The position numbers and the translations under genes are program-made. Positions 6,159 to 6,226 of a stretch of DNA of 6,226 nt are shown here, piece after piece. The stretch's first letter is position 1, and each line of letters opens with the position of its first letter. The notes under the pieces are model-generated. The model did not search any database, had not been told where the DNA came from, and saw only the letters and a program-made list of their open reading frames with translations. This stretch comes from UBA6901 sp964355495 (lineage in GTDB: Bacteria > Pseudomonadota > Gammaproteobacteria > Acidiferrobacterales > UBA6901). The stretch covers positions 1 to 6,226 of the forward strand of contig CAYHES010000152.1 in NCBI GenBank assembly GCA_964355495.1, given 5' to 3'.

Positions 6159-6226
6159 GAGTCGAGAGTCGAGAGTCGAGAGTCGGGAGTCGGGAGTCGG
6201 GAGTCGGGAGTCGGGAGTCGGGAGTC
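6159..6226 (+). repeat. Heptanucleotide tandem repeat array (GAGTCGA then GAGTCGG)
   Basis: Three perfect GAGTCGA units (6159-6179) are followed by six perfect GAGTCGG units (6180-6221) and a partial GAGTC, after which the window ends, so the true length is unknown. A degenerate unit, TAGTCGC (6152-6158), overlaps the hydrolase stop codon, so the array effectively begins at the gene's end. Units are identical apart from one A/G position that switches once along the array, consistent with recent slippage expansion. No Rho-independent terminator is seen between the stop codon and the array. Similar 7-bp intergenic minisatellites are known in various bacteria; this one has no assigned function. 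Confidence 0.95.

Noticed and set aside
6159..6226. The terminal repeat as a CRISPR array or a transcription terminator
   Set aside because: Units are 7 bp with no spacers, which excludes CRISPR, and the units are not self-complementary and lack a U-tract, so no Rho-independent terminator can be drawn.

Overview
This is a GC-rich bacterial window that looks like a chromosomal glycogen (storage alpha-glucan) locus. The compact gene packing and the resemblance of GlgC, GlgA and the short-form Pgi to those I know from chemolithotrophic and phototrophic Gammaproteobacteria suggest a proteobacterium of that kind (Chromatiales-like). This placement is inferred from recalled protein character, not from a search.

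Layout: two divergent transcription units face away from a 188-bp AT-richer intergenic region (3017-3204). Leftward (minus strand) run pgi (glucose-6-phosphate isomerase, 1739-3016), glgA (glycogen synthase, 181-1653) and the first 59 codons of an acyl-carrier-type protein (1-178, running off the window). Rightward (plus strand) run glgC (ADP-glucose pyrophosphorylase, 3205-4473) and a family-57 glycoside hydrolase (4463-6154), which overlaps glgC by 11 nt. After the hydrolase stop codon the window ends inside a tandem array of 7-bp units (GAGTCGA, then GAGTCGG). No stretch over 300 bp lacks a gene.

How the genes work together: Pgi interconverts fructose-6-P and glucose-6-P. After a phosphoglucomutase step not encoded here, GlgC activates glucose-1-P to ADP-glucose, GlgA polymerises it into alpha-1,4-glucan, and the GH57 enzyme probably trims, transfers or otherwise remodels alpha-glucan chains. 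No branching enzyme (glgB), phosphorylase (glgP) or phosphoglucomutase is visible. The acyl-carrier start codon lies 2 nt beyond the glgA stop, so it is probably co-transcribed, although its job is not obviously glycogen metabolism.

The most interesting signals are (i) a near-perfect FNR/ANR-type palindrome centred between the two units, spaced from -10-like hexamers on both strands as expected for class-II activation, which suggests oxygen-responsive control of both halves of the locus; (ii) the heptamer array abutting the hydrolase gene, whose second half has the G-quadruplex pattern; and (iii) a GlgC with Trp at the position aligned to the fructose-1,6-bisphosphate-contacting Lys39 of the E. 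coli enzyme. The genes themselves belong to known families; I do not see an undescribed multi-gene system here.
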